Origin: UBA1794 sp964439955
GTDB lineage: Bacteria; Bacteroidota; Bacteroidia; Bacteroidales; Bacteroidaceae
DNA: 64,000 nucleotides
NCBI GenBank assembly: GCA_964439955.1
Contig: CAYTPX010000005.1
Location: 1 to 64,000 of the forward strand
Reading direction: 5' to 3'
Shown here: positions 52,107 through 59,933 of the stretch, piece after piece
How positions within the stretch are numbered: the stretch's first letter is position 1
How the letters are laid out: each line of letters starts with the position of its first letter
Translations under genes and position numbers: made by a program
Notes under the pieces: generated by a model
Told to the model about the DNA's origin: nothing
Databases searched by the model: none
Seen by the model: the letters and a program-made list of their open reading frames with translations, nothing else

Positions 52107-53216
52107 ATGGAAATAACTCTTTATCCTAAACTGATATTGGACGCATTGTCTACAGTCCGTTATCCGGGTACTGGTAAGAATATAGTAGAGTCCGGAATGG
52201 TAGATGATGACATGCGCATCGAAGGGATGAAAGTCAGTTTCTCATTGGTTTTTGAGAAACCGACCGATCCGTTCATCAAATCTGTCGTGCGGGCTGCTGA
52301 AACGGCCATCTTGACTTATGTGTCCCCCGATGTGGATATTAAGGGAAATATCCGTGTGCATACCCTCCAGGAGGCTGCCCCTAAGCCAGGCAAATTGCTC
52401 CCCCAGGTTAAAAATATTGTGGGCATCTCTTCCGGGAAAGGAGGAGTGGGCAAAAGTACGGTGACGGCGAACTTGGCTGTGGCACTTACCAAGTTGGGTT
52501 TTCGTGTGGGTTTGCTGGATGCGGATATTTTCGGGCCTTCCATCCCGAAGATGTTTCATGTGGAAGATGCCCGCCCCTATGCTGAACGTATCGATGGGCG
52601 AGACCAGATTATCCCTATTGAGAAGTACGGTGTTAAATTGCTTTCTATCGGCTTTTTTGTCGCCCCGGACCAAGCTACCTTATGGCGGGGCGGGATGGCT
52701 TCCAATGCGCTGCGCCAACTTATAGGGGAGGCAGACTGGGGCGAGCTCGACTATTTCTTAATCGACTTGCCCCCGGGCACGAGCGATATCCATCTCACCA
52801 TCGTTCAGACTTTGGCTTTGACTGGGGTGGTGGTGGTGAGTACCCCGCAGCCAGTGGCTTTGGCCGATGCACGCAAGGGCATCAATATGTTTACGAACGA
52901 GAAGGTAGCTGTGCCCATTCTCGGCTTGGTGGAAAATATGGCTTGGTTTACTCCTGAGGAGTTGCCCGACAATAAGTATTATATCTTTGGGCGTGACGGG
53001 GCGAAGAAACTGGCAGAAGAGATGAACGTGCCCCTATTGGGACAAATCCCGATTGTGCAGGGAATCCGGGAAAGTGGCGATGACGGCGAGCCGATAGCCT
53101 TGGATGCGGATTTGCCGGTGGGACGGCAATTCCTTTTGCTGGCCAATGCCTTAGTGAGGCAAGTTGACCGCCGTAATGTCGAACAGGCTCCCACACATAT
53201 TGTGGAAGTACACTGA
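52107..53216 (+). CDS. Mrp/ApbC-family P-loop ATPase lacking cysteines
   Basis: A 369-residue protein of the Mrp/NBP35 family, which usually carries Fe-S clusters to apo-proteins. An N-terminal MIP18-like (DUF59) domain (about 1-90) is followed by the deviant Walker A GKGGVGKST (110-118), DADIFGPS and DLPPGTSD. Where family members have a CxxC for cluster binding, this one reads ENMAWFTPEELPDNKYYIFG, and I find no cysteine anywhere in the chain. Cluster binding by cysteines is therefore not possible in the usual way. The long open frame back into the rubrerythrin gene is ignored on family length. Confidence 0.9.
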   Translation: MEITLYPKLILDALSTVRYPGTGKNIVESGMVDDDMRIEGMKVSFSLVFEKPTDPFIKSVVRAAETAILTYVSPDVDIKGNIRVHTLQEAAPKPGKLLPQVKNIVGISSGKGGVGKSTVTANLAVALTKLGFRVGLLDADIFGPSIPKMFHVEDARPYAERIDGRDQIIPIEKYGVKLLSIGFFVAPDQATLWRGGMASNALRQLIGEADWGELDYFLIDLPPGTSDIHLTIVQTLALTGVVVVSTPQPVALADARKGINMFTNEKVAVPILGLVENMAWFTPEELPDNKYYIFGRDGAKKLAEEMNVPLLGQIPIVQGIRESGDDGEPIALDADLPVGRQFLLLANALVRQVDRRNVEQAPTHIVEVH

Positions 53217-53380
53217 GAAAGGACGTTCTGGCAGGAGGGGGCGATTGCCATCCCGAAAATATCTGGCCCAGTCCCGGACTTGTTGAGGGCGAAGGACGCC
53301 CCGGTTTCAAGCCAACCCTTTTCCCATTAGGCTTGATTAAGTGTGAGCTGGTGCGGGATTGGCCTGCATTCGTGGCATGT

Positions 53381-53426
53381 CCCGCCGCATCTTTTGGAAA
53401 GATGTGGCGGGGCTTTTTTCATTTTT
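53381..53426 (+). terminator. Strong terminator between mrp and the DUF2851 gene
   Basis: A 14-bp stem CCCGCCGCATCTTT / AAAGATGTGGCGGG (one G-U) with a three-base loop and GCTTTTTTCATTTTT. It lies 165 bases past mrp. The 53217-53380 stretch has no recognisable gene, so it is either a long 3' region or a small RNA. Confidence 0.85.
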
Positions 53427-53462
53427 CCTTGGAGCTTTTGGCGGAAAGCCGCGGGTTTTCTT

Positions 53463-53470
53463 TACCTTTG
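53463..53470 (+). promoter_or_regulatory. -7 box of the DUF2851 gene
   Basis: TACCTTTG, an exact -7 element, 46 bases before the ATG. Confidence 0.55.
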
Positions 53471-53516
53471 CTTGCGCGGGGCGGAGTGATGGTGCTGTGC
53501 CTTAAGACCTTTTCCC

Positions 53517-54842
53517 ATGGAACGCTTGTTGCACTACGTATGGAATTATCGCCTTTTCCCTTTGCTGCCGATGCAAACGACATCGGGCTTGCCGGTGGAG
53601 GTGTTGGACACGGGCTTGATTAACCGTGATGCCGGGCCGGATTTCTTTAACGCCAAGGTCAAGATAGGGGGCGTGCTTTGGGTGGGCAACGTGGAGTTAC
53701 ACCGCCGAGCCTCTGATTGGTTCCGGCATGGGCACGAGAGAGACCCGGCTTACAGCAACGTGATCTTGCATGTGGTGGAGGTGGAGGACGCTTTGATTCC
53801 CCGCCCCGACGGGGAGCTTATTCCGCAGATGGTTCTTCCCGTGCCGCCTCATGTGGAAGCCAACTATCAGTCGTTGGCGCATCCTGCCGACTTGAGTCGC
53901 CCGGCCTGTGCGGATGCATTGGAGGGCATGCCCGCCTTGAAGAAACATACGTGGCTGTCGTCCTTGGTATTTGAACGCTTGGAGCAGAAGGTGTCGGCCA
54001 TCCAAGGACGCTTGGACGTGGTGGGGCAGGATTGGGAGCGTGCGTTTTTCATTACTTTGGCGCGCAATTTCGGTTTTGGGGTGAACAGCGATGCCTTTGA
54101 GCAGTGGGCCCGGACGATTCCGACAACGATCTTGAACAAGCACCGCGACGACCGGAAGCAAATCGAGGCGCTTTTCTTTGGCCGGGCAGGGCTATTGACT
54201 ACGGCTTCGGGCGAGGCGTCGGCCCCTGATGCGTATGCCCGCGATTTGTTGAAGGAGTATGAGTACTTGGCCTATAAGTATAGCCTCGATGGAGCCGGGG
54301 CTGGGGCGGATGGGTCGGCGGTTTCCGGTCAGGGCGCAGTGCCCATGTACCGCATGATGCGGCTGCGTCCCAGCAATTTCCCCCACCTGCGGTTGGCCCA
54401 GTTGGCGGATTTGTATTGCCGGAAGCCTTTTTTGTTTTCGGAGTTGATGGAGGCCTCCACCTTGGAAGAGGCTTGTGCGTTGCTGGCGGCAGAGGCTGGG
54501 GGCTATTGGCGCACGCATCTGCATTTTGGGGTGGCGACCAAGGAAGCCCCGCGTCCTATGAGTATTTCGTCGCTGCGCTTATTGGTCATCAATACGGTGG
54601 TGCCGTTTCTTTATGCCTACGGCCGCCACCGGGGCAATGGGGTGTTGGTGGAACGAGCCACGAGGTTCTTGGAGTCGTTGCCGCCCGAGGAGAACCGTAT
54701 TATCCGCAGTTGGCGGTCGCTGGGCATGGTATGTGAGCATGCGGCGGACTCGCAGGCTTTGATCCAGTTGTCCAAGGAGTATTGTGATAAGCGCAAGTGC
54801 CTTTTCTGCGCGTTCGGCTATGAATTTATGAAGCGGAAATGA
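53517..54842 (+). CDS. DUF2851 family protein
   Basis: A 441-residue cytoplasmic protein resembling the DUF2851 family, widespread in Bacteroidota and of unknown function. The N-terminus (LLHYVWNYRLFPL, LDTGLINRDAGPDFFNAKVKI, VGNVELHRRASDW) is its most conserved part and has nuclease-like acidic/His residues (GPDF, ELH, HVV). The C-terminus CDKRKCLFCAFGYEFMKRK is also characteristic. Any enzymatic role is inference. The gene stands alone between terminators. Confidence 0.82.
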   Translation: MERLLHYVWNYRLFPLLPMQTTSGLPVEVLDTGLINRDAGPDFFNAKVKIGGVLWVGNVELHRRASDWFRHGHERDPAYSNVILHVVEVEDALIPRPDGELIPQMVLPVPPHVEANYQSLAHPADLSRPACADALEGMPALKKHTWLSSLVFERLEQKVSAIQGRLDVVGQDWERAFFITLARNFGFGVNSDAFEQWARTIPTTILNKHRDDRKQIEALFFGRAGLLTTASGEASAPDAYARDLLKEYEYLAYKYSLDGAGAGADGSAVSGQGAVPMYRMMRLRPSNFPHLRLAQLADLYCRKPFLFSELMEASTLEEACALLAAEAGGYWRTHLHFGVATKEAPRPMSISSLRLLVINTVVPFLYAYGRHRGNGVLVERATRFLESLPPEENRIIRSWRSLGMVCEHAADSQALIQLSKEYCDKRKCLFCAFGYEFMKRK

Positions 54843-54872
54843 AAAAAGGGCATCTACGCAGATGCCCTTTTT
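54843..54872 (+). terminator. Terminator of the DUF2851 gene
   Basis: A perfect 13-bp stem AAAAAGGGCATCT / AGATGCCCTTTTT with a four-base loop, starting just after the stop codon. Confidence 0.85.
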
Positions 54873-54937
54873 CACTGATAAATAAGAAAATGTTTAGAGA
54901 GAATTGAAACTTCACAGCTTCACGTGTGTGTTTTAAG

Positions 54938-54950
54938 TAAAAAGCAGACT
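54938..54950 (+). repeat. Left copy of an inverted 13-mer flanking the sigma/anti-sigma genes
   Basis: TAAAAAGCAGACT, repeated exactly in the opposite orientation at 56036-56048. Confidence 0.5.
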
Positions 54951-54988
54951 AAACTTTCGTATTGTTCAAAGCAGAAATAAAAGAATGT

Positions 54989-55480
54989 TCATTCGGTAAC
55001 AATCCCGTTCAAGTCCTTCTGTTGTTTTCCGGCTTTCGTGCTGTCGATCATGGAGACTTGTTTGTCCGGGAGGGCAGCCTTTGTAGCCACTTGTTGCTCT
55101 GTGCCAGGCGGGTTTTGTCCGTCGTATTGGGGCATGGGCCGGGCAGGGCGGAAGATTTGGTTGCCTATGCCTCCCAATAAGCAGATGATTGCTACGGCTG
55201 CCGCTGCACGGTACAGCCCGTTGAATCGGGAGGCGAACGTCAGGGGGCGTGCCTTGACGATGGGCGTATGGATGGCTTCCCACAGGCGGCTATCGAAGTC
55301 TTCCCCGAGATGTTTGGCTTCTGTTTGCTTCTTGGCATAGGCGAACAGGGATTTGTATTTGAGCAAATGGACAGGTACGTCGCTTTGCGAAAAGAACGCA
55401 CGGAGGATTGCCTCCTCTTCAGGAGAGGTCTCGCAGTTCCAATAGCGCTCCAGTAGTTGTTCGATGTACTTATAATCCAT
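54989..55480 (-). CDS. Probable anti-sigma factor (membrane)
   Basis: A 163-residue protein encoded directly after an ECF sigma factor with an 11-base overlap, so probably its anti-sigma partner. The cytoplasmic N-terminus (MDYKYIEQLLERYWNCETSPEEEAIL) resembles a sequence common in Bacteroides sigma operons. A single membrane helix lies near 91-107 (AAAAVAIICLLGGIG), followed by a polar periplasmic tail. There is no FecR domain, so a TonB link is not indicated. Sigma binding is inferred from position and topology. Confidence 0.7.
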   Translation of the reverse strand: MDYKYIEQLLERYWNCETSPEEEAILRAFFSQSDVPVHLLKYKSLFAYAKKQTEAKHLGEDFDSRLWEAIHTPIVKARPLTFASRFNGLYRAAAAVAIICLLGGIGNQIFRPARPMPQYDGQNPPGTEQQVATKAALPDKQVSMIDSTKAGKQQKDLNGIVTE

Positions 55481-55994
55481 ATTCATCAAGGTCTTTAAAT
55501 CGTTTCTTAATGGCCTGCCTTGCCCGGAAGAGGGTTATTCTTACTTGGTCTTCCGTCAATTGCAGGGCGGTTGCAATCTCTTTGTACGACATCCCCTCTA
55601 TATCGCGCAGGTGGAACACTTCCCTTTGCCGTAAGGGCAGGCCGTCGATTATGCGGCGTATGAGTTCCATCCTTTCGTCGGCAACGATTTCTTCGTGGGG
55701 GTCGAGAGTTTGCGTCCGGTCGTCCATTTGTTCGGAAAAGAACTCCACGTTTTGGGCTTCTTTTCGTTGGCTTCGGTCGATTGCCAGATTGCGGCAAATC
55801 GTCAGTCCCAACGCTTCGAACGATTTGATGGAAGGCCATTCGTCCCGCTTCTCCCAGATGCGTATCAAAGTGTCCTGTACGATGTCTTCAGCTTCTGCGC
55901 TGTCGTGTGTGATGCGCAACGCTATTCGGTAGAATTTCTCCTTGAGCGGTAGGATTTCGTTGCGGAGCACTTTTTCTTGCATCTCTATAGTCAT
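55470..55994 (-). CDS. ECF-type RNA polymerase sigma factor
   Basis: A 174-residue sigma-70 factor. Region 2 has AEDIVQDTLIRIWEKRDEW, and region 4 has LPLRQREVFHLRDIEGMSYKEIATAL with its helix-turn-helix, while region 3 is absent, as expected for ECF. The start at 55994 (or 55982) is uncertain. The copy of TAAAAAGCAGACT about 45 bases upstream on the coding strand could be part of an autoregulated promoter. No target genes can be named. Confidence 0.88.
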   Translation of the reverse strand: MTIEMQEKVLRNEILPLKEKFYRIALRITHDSAEAEDIVQDTLIRIWEKRDEWPSIKSFEALGLTICRNLAIDRSQRKEAQNVEFFSEQMDDRTQTLDPHEEIVADERMELIRRIIDGLPLRQREVFHLRDIEGMSYKEIATALQLTEDQVRITLFRARQAIKKRFKDLDEYGL

Positions 55995-56035
55995 GACGGT
56001 CGGGGCGGGAAAAAGTTACGGGGGAGGCAGGGTAA

Positions 56036-56048
56036 AGTCTGCTTTTTA
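56036..56048 (-). repeat. Right copy of an inverted 13-mer upstream of the sigma gene
   Basis: On the minus strand TAAAAAGCAGACT lies 42 bases before the sigma ATG. It pairs with the copy at 54938. Confidence 0.5.
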
Positions 56049-56091
56049 ACGTTATTTGGCGGTTCTTCCCTTTTTCATCCTGTGCCGGACC

Positions 56092-56871
56092 TTACAGCTC
56101 GATGAGGGTTCCCGCGCCAGGTTGGGCAATGGCGGAGGCTTGGGTGATGATGACGCGTCGTACGCCTCTCTCCAGTGCGGCAAATGAATTTTGCAACTTC
56201 GGGATCATTCCACCGGTGATGATGCCCCCTTCCCGTAGTTGTTCGAAGTCTTTCGTGCTGATGTGCGGGATTATGCTTTCGCCGTCTTGCTCGTTGCGCA
56301 GGACTCCTTTCTTCTCGAAGCAAAAGACGAGGGTCACTTCGAAAAAAGCGGAAAGGGCTTTGGCTACTTCGCCCGCAATCGTATCGGCATTCGTGTTGAG
56401 CAGGTTGCCTGCCCCGTCGTGGGTCAGCGGGGCCATCACGGGCACTACGTCCCGGGCGATGAGGTCGGCGAGCAGGCGAGCATCTACTTTTTCCACGTCG
56501 CCTACAAACCCGTAGTCGATACCTTCGGGCGTGACAGGCCTTTTCCGGCTGCGCAGGACGTCCATATCGGCACCTGTCAGCCCCAAGGCGTTGACGCCGC
56601 GGGTCTGGAGTTGCGCTACGATGTTTTTGTTCACCAGCCCGCCGTATACCATGGTTACGACCTTCAGCATGTCTTCATCGGTGATTCGCCGTCCGTCCAC
56701 CATCGTTGTCTCGATGCCCAGCCGGGTGGCCATGGCCGTGGCCGAGCGTCCTCCGCCGTGTACCAGCAGCTTGTGTCCTTTGAGCGAGCTGAAGTCGTCG
56801 AGCAGGGTGGACAGGCTGGTTGCTTCTTCCACTATTTTCCCGCCGACTTTGATGATTGTCAGTTTTTCCAT
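56092..56871 (-). CDS. argB: Acetylglutamate kinase
   Basis: It phosphorylates N-acetylglutamate in arginine synthesis. The 259 residues have the amino-acid kinase fold: IIKVGGKIVEE at the start, LVHGGGRSAT (substrate loop), LGLTGADMD, NTNADTIAGEVAKAL and GGMIPKLQNSF (Lys that orients ATP). No upstream promoter of the standard type is seen, and argB sits 80 bases after speA on the same strand, so readthrough past the hairpin there may supply its transcript. Other arg genes are absent. Confidence 0.94.
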   Translation of the reverse strand: MEKLTIIKVGGKIVEEATSLSTLLDDFSSLKGHKLLVHGGGRSATAMATRLGIETTMVDGRRITDEDMLKVVTMVYGGLVNKNIVAQLQTRGVNALGLTGADMDVLRSRKRPVTPEGIDYGFVGDVEKVDARLLADLIARDVVPVMAPLTHDGAGNLLNTNADTIAGEVAKALSAFFEVTLVFCFEKKGVLRNEQDGESIIPHISTKDFEQLREGGIITGGMIPKLQNSFAALERGVRRVIITQASAIAQPGAGTLIEL

Positions 56872-56894
56872 TGTTCCATTCTTTTTATTTTCTA

Positions 56895-56929
56895 CAATAA
56901 GCGACTGCCCGGGCATCTGCCGGGCAGTC
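56895..56929 (-). terminator. Hairpin between speA and argB
   Basis: A perfect 10-bp stem GACTGCCCGG / CCGGGCAGTC with a seven-base loop, followed on the minus strand by GCTTATTG, a weak T-run. It probably reduces, but may not stop, transcription into argB. Confidence 0.55.
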
Positions 56930-56951
56930 GGGTTGGGATGTTGTGTGTATC

Positions 56952-58844
56952 TTATTCCAAGTAGGTGTATCCGTATAGCCCAGAGCGGTAATTGCTGAGG
57001 AATTCCTTTCCTTCATCGACCGAGATGCGTCCTTCTTTGACGGACTTCGTGACCCATGTCTCTACGGTCCGGACAAGGCGTTTGGGGTTATATTGTACGT
57101 AGTCCAGCACGTCGGCCACGCTTTCCCCGTCGATGACTTGGTCGATGGAGTAGCCCTTGTCGCTGACGGTTATGTGGACGGCGTTGGTGTCGCCGAACAG
57201 GTTGTGCATGTCCCCGAGGATTTCTTGGTAGGCTCCCACGAGGAAGACCCCCAAGTAGTAGCTTTCCTTCTTGTTGAAGGCGTGGAGCGGGAGGTAGTTC
57301 CTGATGCCACGGTTTGATATGAAGTTGGCTATCTTCCCGTCGGAATCGCAGGTGATGTCTTGCAGTGTGGCCACTTTCGTGGGGCGTTCGTCAAGCCGGC
57401 TGATGGGCATGATGGGGAATATCTGGTCGATGGCCCAAGAGTCCGGGAGCGACTGGAAGAGGGAGAAGTTGCAGAAATATTTGTCGGCCAGTAGCTTGGA
57501 GAGCGAACGGAACTCCTCGGGCGCGTGTTTCATGCCAATCGCTATCTGGTTTATCTCGCGGGTAATCGACCAGTAGAGCCGTTCGATTTGGGCCCGGGTG
57601 CGCAGGTCTACGATGCCGTGGCTGAACAGGTCGAGTCCTTCTTCGCGTATCTGTTGTGCGTCGTGCCACGATTCCATCATCCTGCTTTGGGCGAGGTTGT
57701 CGTAAATCTCGTAGAGTTCTTGGACAAGCTCGTGGTCGTCGGGCGAAACCTCCGTGTTGTCGTCCCATTCGGGCTGGCTTCCGGTCTCGAGCACTTCGAC
57801 GATGAGCACGGAGTGGTGCGCGGTGAGCGAACGCCCGCTTTCGATGATGACATTGGGGTGCGGGATGCCTTTTTTGTTGCTGGCGTCCACGAAGGTGGAT
57901 ATGGAGTCGTTGGCGTATTCTTGTATGGAGTAGTTTACGCTGCTCTCGCTGTTGGCGGACCGGGTGCCGTCGTAGTCCACGCCGAGCCCTCCTCCGATGT
58001 CCACGAACTCTATTTGGAATCCCATGGCGTGCAGTTGCACGTAGAATTGCGAGGCTTCGCGCAGGGCGGTCTTGATGCGGCGTATTTTGGTGATTTGGCT
58101 TCCGATATGGAAATGGATGAGCTTCAGGCAATCCTTCAGCCCGGTGCGTTCCAGTGTGTCCAAGGCTTCCAGCAACTCGCTCGAGGTGAGCCCGAACTTG
58201 CTGGCGTCGCCCCCGGAATCTTCCCATTTGCCACTACCGGAGGAGGCCAGCTTGATGCGGATGCCGATGTTGGGGCGCACCTTGAGTTGCTTGCTGATAT
58301 GGGCTATGAGGTTCAGTTCGTTGAGCTTTTCGACTACCAAGAATACGCGTTTCCCCATCTTCTGGGCGAGCAGGGCGAGCTCGATGTAGCTGGCATCCTT
58401 GTATCCATTGCAGATGATGGGCGAGTCGGATTCGGTATTGATGGCTATGACGGCGTGCAGCTCGGGCTTGGAGCCGGCTTCGAGCCCCAAGTTGAACTTC
58501 TGCCCGTGGCTGATGATTTCCTCTACCACGGGGCGCATTTGGTTTACTTTTATCGGGTAGACGATGAAGGTCTTGGCCTTGTACTCGTATTCTCCGGCCG
58601 CTTTCTCGAAGCAGTTCGAGACTTTTTCTATTCGGTTGTCGATGATGTCGGGAAAACGTAAAAGGACAGGTGCACCTACGTCGCGTAAGGCGAGTTCGTT
58701 CATCAACTCTTGCAGGTCTACGGCAATGTCGTTTTTTCGTGGGGTGACGATGACGTGCCCTTTTTCGTTGATTTTGAAATAAGAAGTGCCCCATCCGGTT
58801 ATGTTGTACAGCTCTTCCGAGTCTTCAATGCGCCATTTTCTCAT
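56952..58844 (-). CDS. speA: Biosynthetic arginine decarboxylase
   Basis: This PLP enzyme converts arginine to agmatine, the first step of the agmatine route to putrescine and spermidine. The 630 residues have the fold III decarboxylase pattern: YPIKVNQMRPVVEEI with the PLP lysine, HFHIGSQITKIRRI, FVDIGGGLGVDYDGT and CDSDGKIANF (active-site Cys and substrate Asp). MRKWRIEDSEELYN is taken as the start because relatives have the same N-terminus and length. A complete promoter lies 30 bases above. argB follows; its product would feed arginine supply. Confidence 0.95.
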   Translation of the reverse strand: MRKWRIEDSEELYNITGWGTSYFKINEKGHVIVTPRKNDIAVDLQELMNELALRDVGAPVLLRFPDIIDNRIEKVSNCFEKAAGEYEYKAKTFIVYPIKVNQMRPVVEEIISHGQKFNLGLEAGSKPELHAVIAINTESDSPIICNGYKDASYIELALLAQKMGKRVFLVVEKLNELNLIAHISKQLKVRPNIGIRIKLASSGSGKWEDSGGDASKFGLTSSELLEALDTLERTGLKDCLKLIHFHIGSQITKIRRIKTALREASQFYVQLHAMGFQIEFVDIGGGLGVDYDGTRSANSESSVNYSIQEYANDSISTFVDASNKKGIPHPNVIIESGRSLTAHHSVLIVEVLETGSQPEWDDNTEVSPDDHELVQELYEIYDNLAQSRMMESWHDAQQIREEGLDLFSHGIVDLRTRAQIERLYWSITREINQIAIGMKHAPEEFRSLSKLLADKYFCNFSLFQSLPDSWAIDQIFPIMPISRLDERPTKVATLQDITCDSDGKIANFISNRGIRNYLPLHAFNKKESYYLGVFLVGAYQEILGDMHNLFGDTNAVHITVSDKGYSIDQVIDGESVADVLDYVQYNPKRLVRTVETWVTKSVKEGRISVDEGKEFLSNYRSGLYGYTYLE

Positions 58845-58873
58845 GCTGGGTAAGTTCATTTTTGAATAGGACG

Positions 58874-58905
58874 CAAAAGTAGTTAAATTCCAATCAGCGC
58901 GCAAA
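58874..58905 (-). promoter_or_regulatory. speA promoter
   Basis: Minus-strand TTTG (58902-58905), 20 bases, then TACTTTTG (58874-58881), a full two-element match. Confidence 0.75.
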
Positions 58906-59026
58906 ATCTATAGGTTATAATTCTGTTTCTTTCCCCACGGCGGGGACTGGCGCGGAAAAGGCGTTTGTCATTTGGTCGTTTGATTTTGTGATTTTGTCGA
59001 TAGAATGGGGGCGTGTGGGGAAAGTT

Positions 59027-59058
59027 TTTGCCCGAAACGGGAATATTCCGTTCCTTTG
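59027..59058 (+). promoter_or_regulatory. Promoter with spacer palindrome, secreted protein gene
   Basis: TTTG (59027-59030), 20 bases, then TTCCTTTG (59051-59058). The spacer contains the palindrome GGAATATTCC (59040-59049), a possible operator. Confidence 0.55.
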
Positions 59059-59125
59059 TAACGTCCAATTAGGACAAGAATCAACAAAGTGTAACTAAAG
59101 CCAGGAAAAGTAAGGAGGAATGCTG

Positions 59126-59764
59126 ATGAAAAGGATGGTGGTTTTTGCCTTTTCCCTTCTCTGCTTGGGGTCGGGAGGCATGCTTAAGGCGCAGGATGTA
59201 TATGTCGGCGTGCGCGTAGAGGCTCCGGTCCGCGGTGCGGTGCTCCCGTCTTGGCTGGGAGTGAAGGCATGGGATGCTCCTTATGTCTATATTCCCGAGT
59301 TGGACTTGTACTACAGTGTAGGAGAAGGTTTCTATTATTATCTGGATAACGGGCAGTGGTGCTGTTGCATGTCGCTTCCCGTGGCGTTCCAAGCGTATGA
59401 CCTTTCGTCCTTGCGGCACGTCGCCATCCATACGCCCATGCCTTGGCGTTACAATCGCCAGCACCGGGCTCGTTACTGCCGCGCCGGCCAAATGAAGCCT
59501 TTGCGGAAGCGTACCCCGGAGGGGAAGGCCGCCTCTTTGCCGCATGCCCCTAACGAGGTGCGTGCAAAGGATGACGACGGGCATGGCGTGGCCATTCGCC
59601 GGGACTGGGAACCGGAGGTTGGAAATAAGAATATAACAGGAAAAATAAATACGGAGGGTAAAGAAGCCTCTGCCAGGCGTTTTGTGAAAAAGGGGTTGCG
59701 TAGGGTCTCATCCGACGTGGACGCTGTATGTGGCAGTACGGCTTCCCCCTCCGTTCTTAACTAA
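59126..59764 (+). CDS. Secreted protein of unknown function
   Basis: A 212-residue exported protein. A signal peptide (about 1-23, KRMVVFAFSLLCLGSGGMLKAQ) leads to a tyrosine-rich section (YVYIPELDLYYSVGEGFYYYLDN) and a CCC triplet near residue 81. The C-terminal half is basic and low in hydrophobics. The Tyr-rich section resembles short secreted proteins of Bacteroidota with YxY/WxxxxG repeats, but no function is known. A strong AAGGAGG seven bases before 59126 picks this ATG over the one at 59120; such a site is unusual among genes here. Confidence 0.72.
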   Translation: MKRMVVFAFSLLCLGSGGMLKAQDVYVGVRVEAPVRGAVLPSWLGVKAWDAPYVYIPELDLYYSVGEGFYYYLDNGQWCCCMSLPVAFQAYDLSSLRHVAIHTPMPWRYNRQHRARYCRAGQMKPLRKRTPEGKAASLPHAPNEVRAKDDDGHGVAIRRDWEPEVGNKNITGKINTEGKEASARRFVKKGLRRVSSDVDAVCGSTASPSVLN

Positions 59765-59786
59765 AAGGATGTTTCAGGGAAATAGT

Positions 59787-59866
59787 GCACAGGGAGTCTA
59801 TTAGGGCAACGATTTGATTGTAAAGGTTGCAAAGCACATAGGGTTCAAGACTCCCTGTGCTTTTTA
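59787..59866 (+). terminator. Large-loop hairpin / structured RNA after the secreted protein gene
   Basis: Perfect 13-base arms GCACAGGGAGTCT (59787-59799) and AGACTCCCTGTGC (59848-59860) enclose 48 bases that contain an inner GCAAC/GTTGC stem, followed by TTTTTATG. It can act as a terminator, or be the 3' end of a small folded RNA. Confidence 0.55.
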
Positions 59867-59933
59867 TGAAAACATGCGGGGCTTTCCGCCAAGGGAGGCG
59901 GGGCTTCTTGGAAATAGTGTTAAGGGAAATTGC

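Noticed and set aside
59838..59856. GGGTTCAAGACTCCC as a tRNA T-arm
   Set aside because: The pairing does not give a five-base stem with a seven-base loop, and its right half is the arm of the long hairpin.
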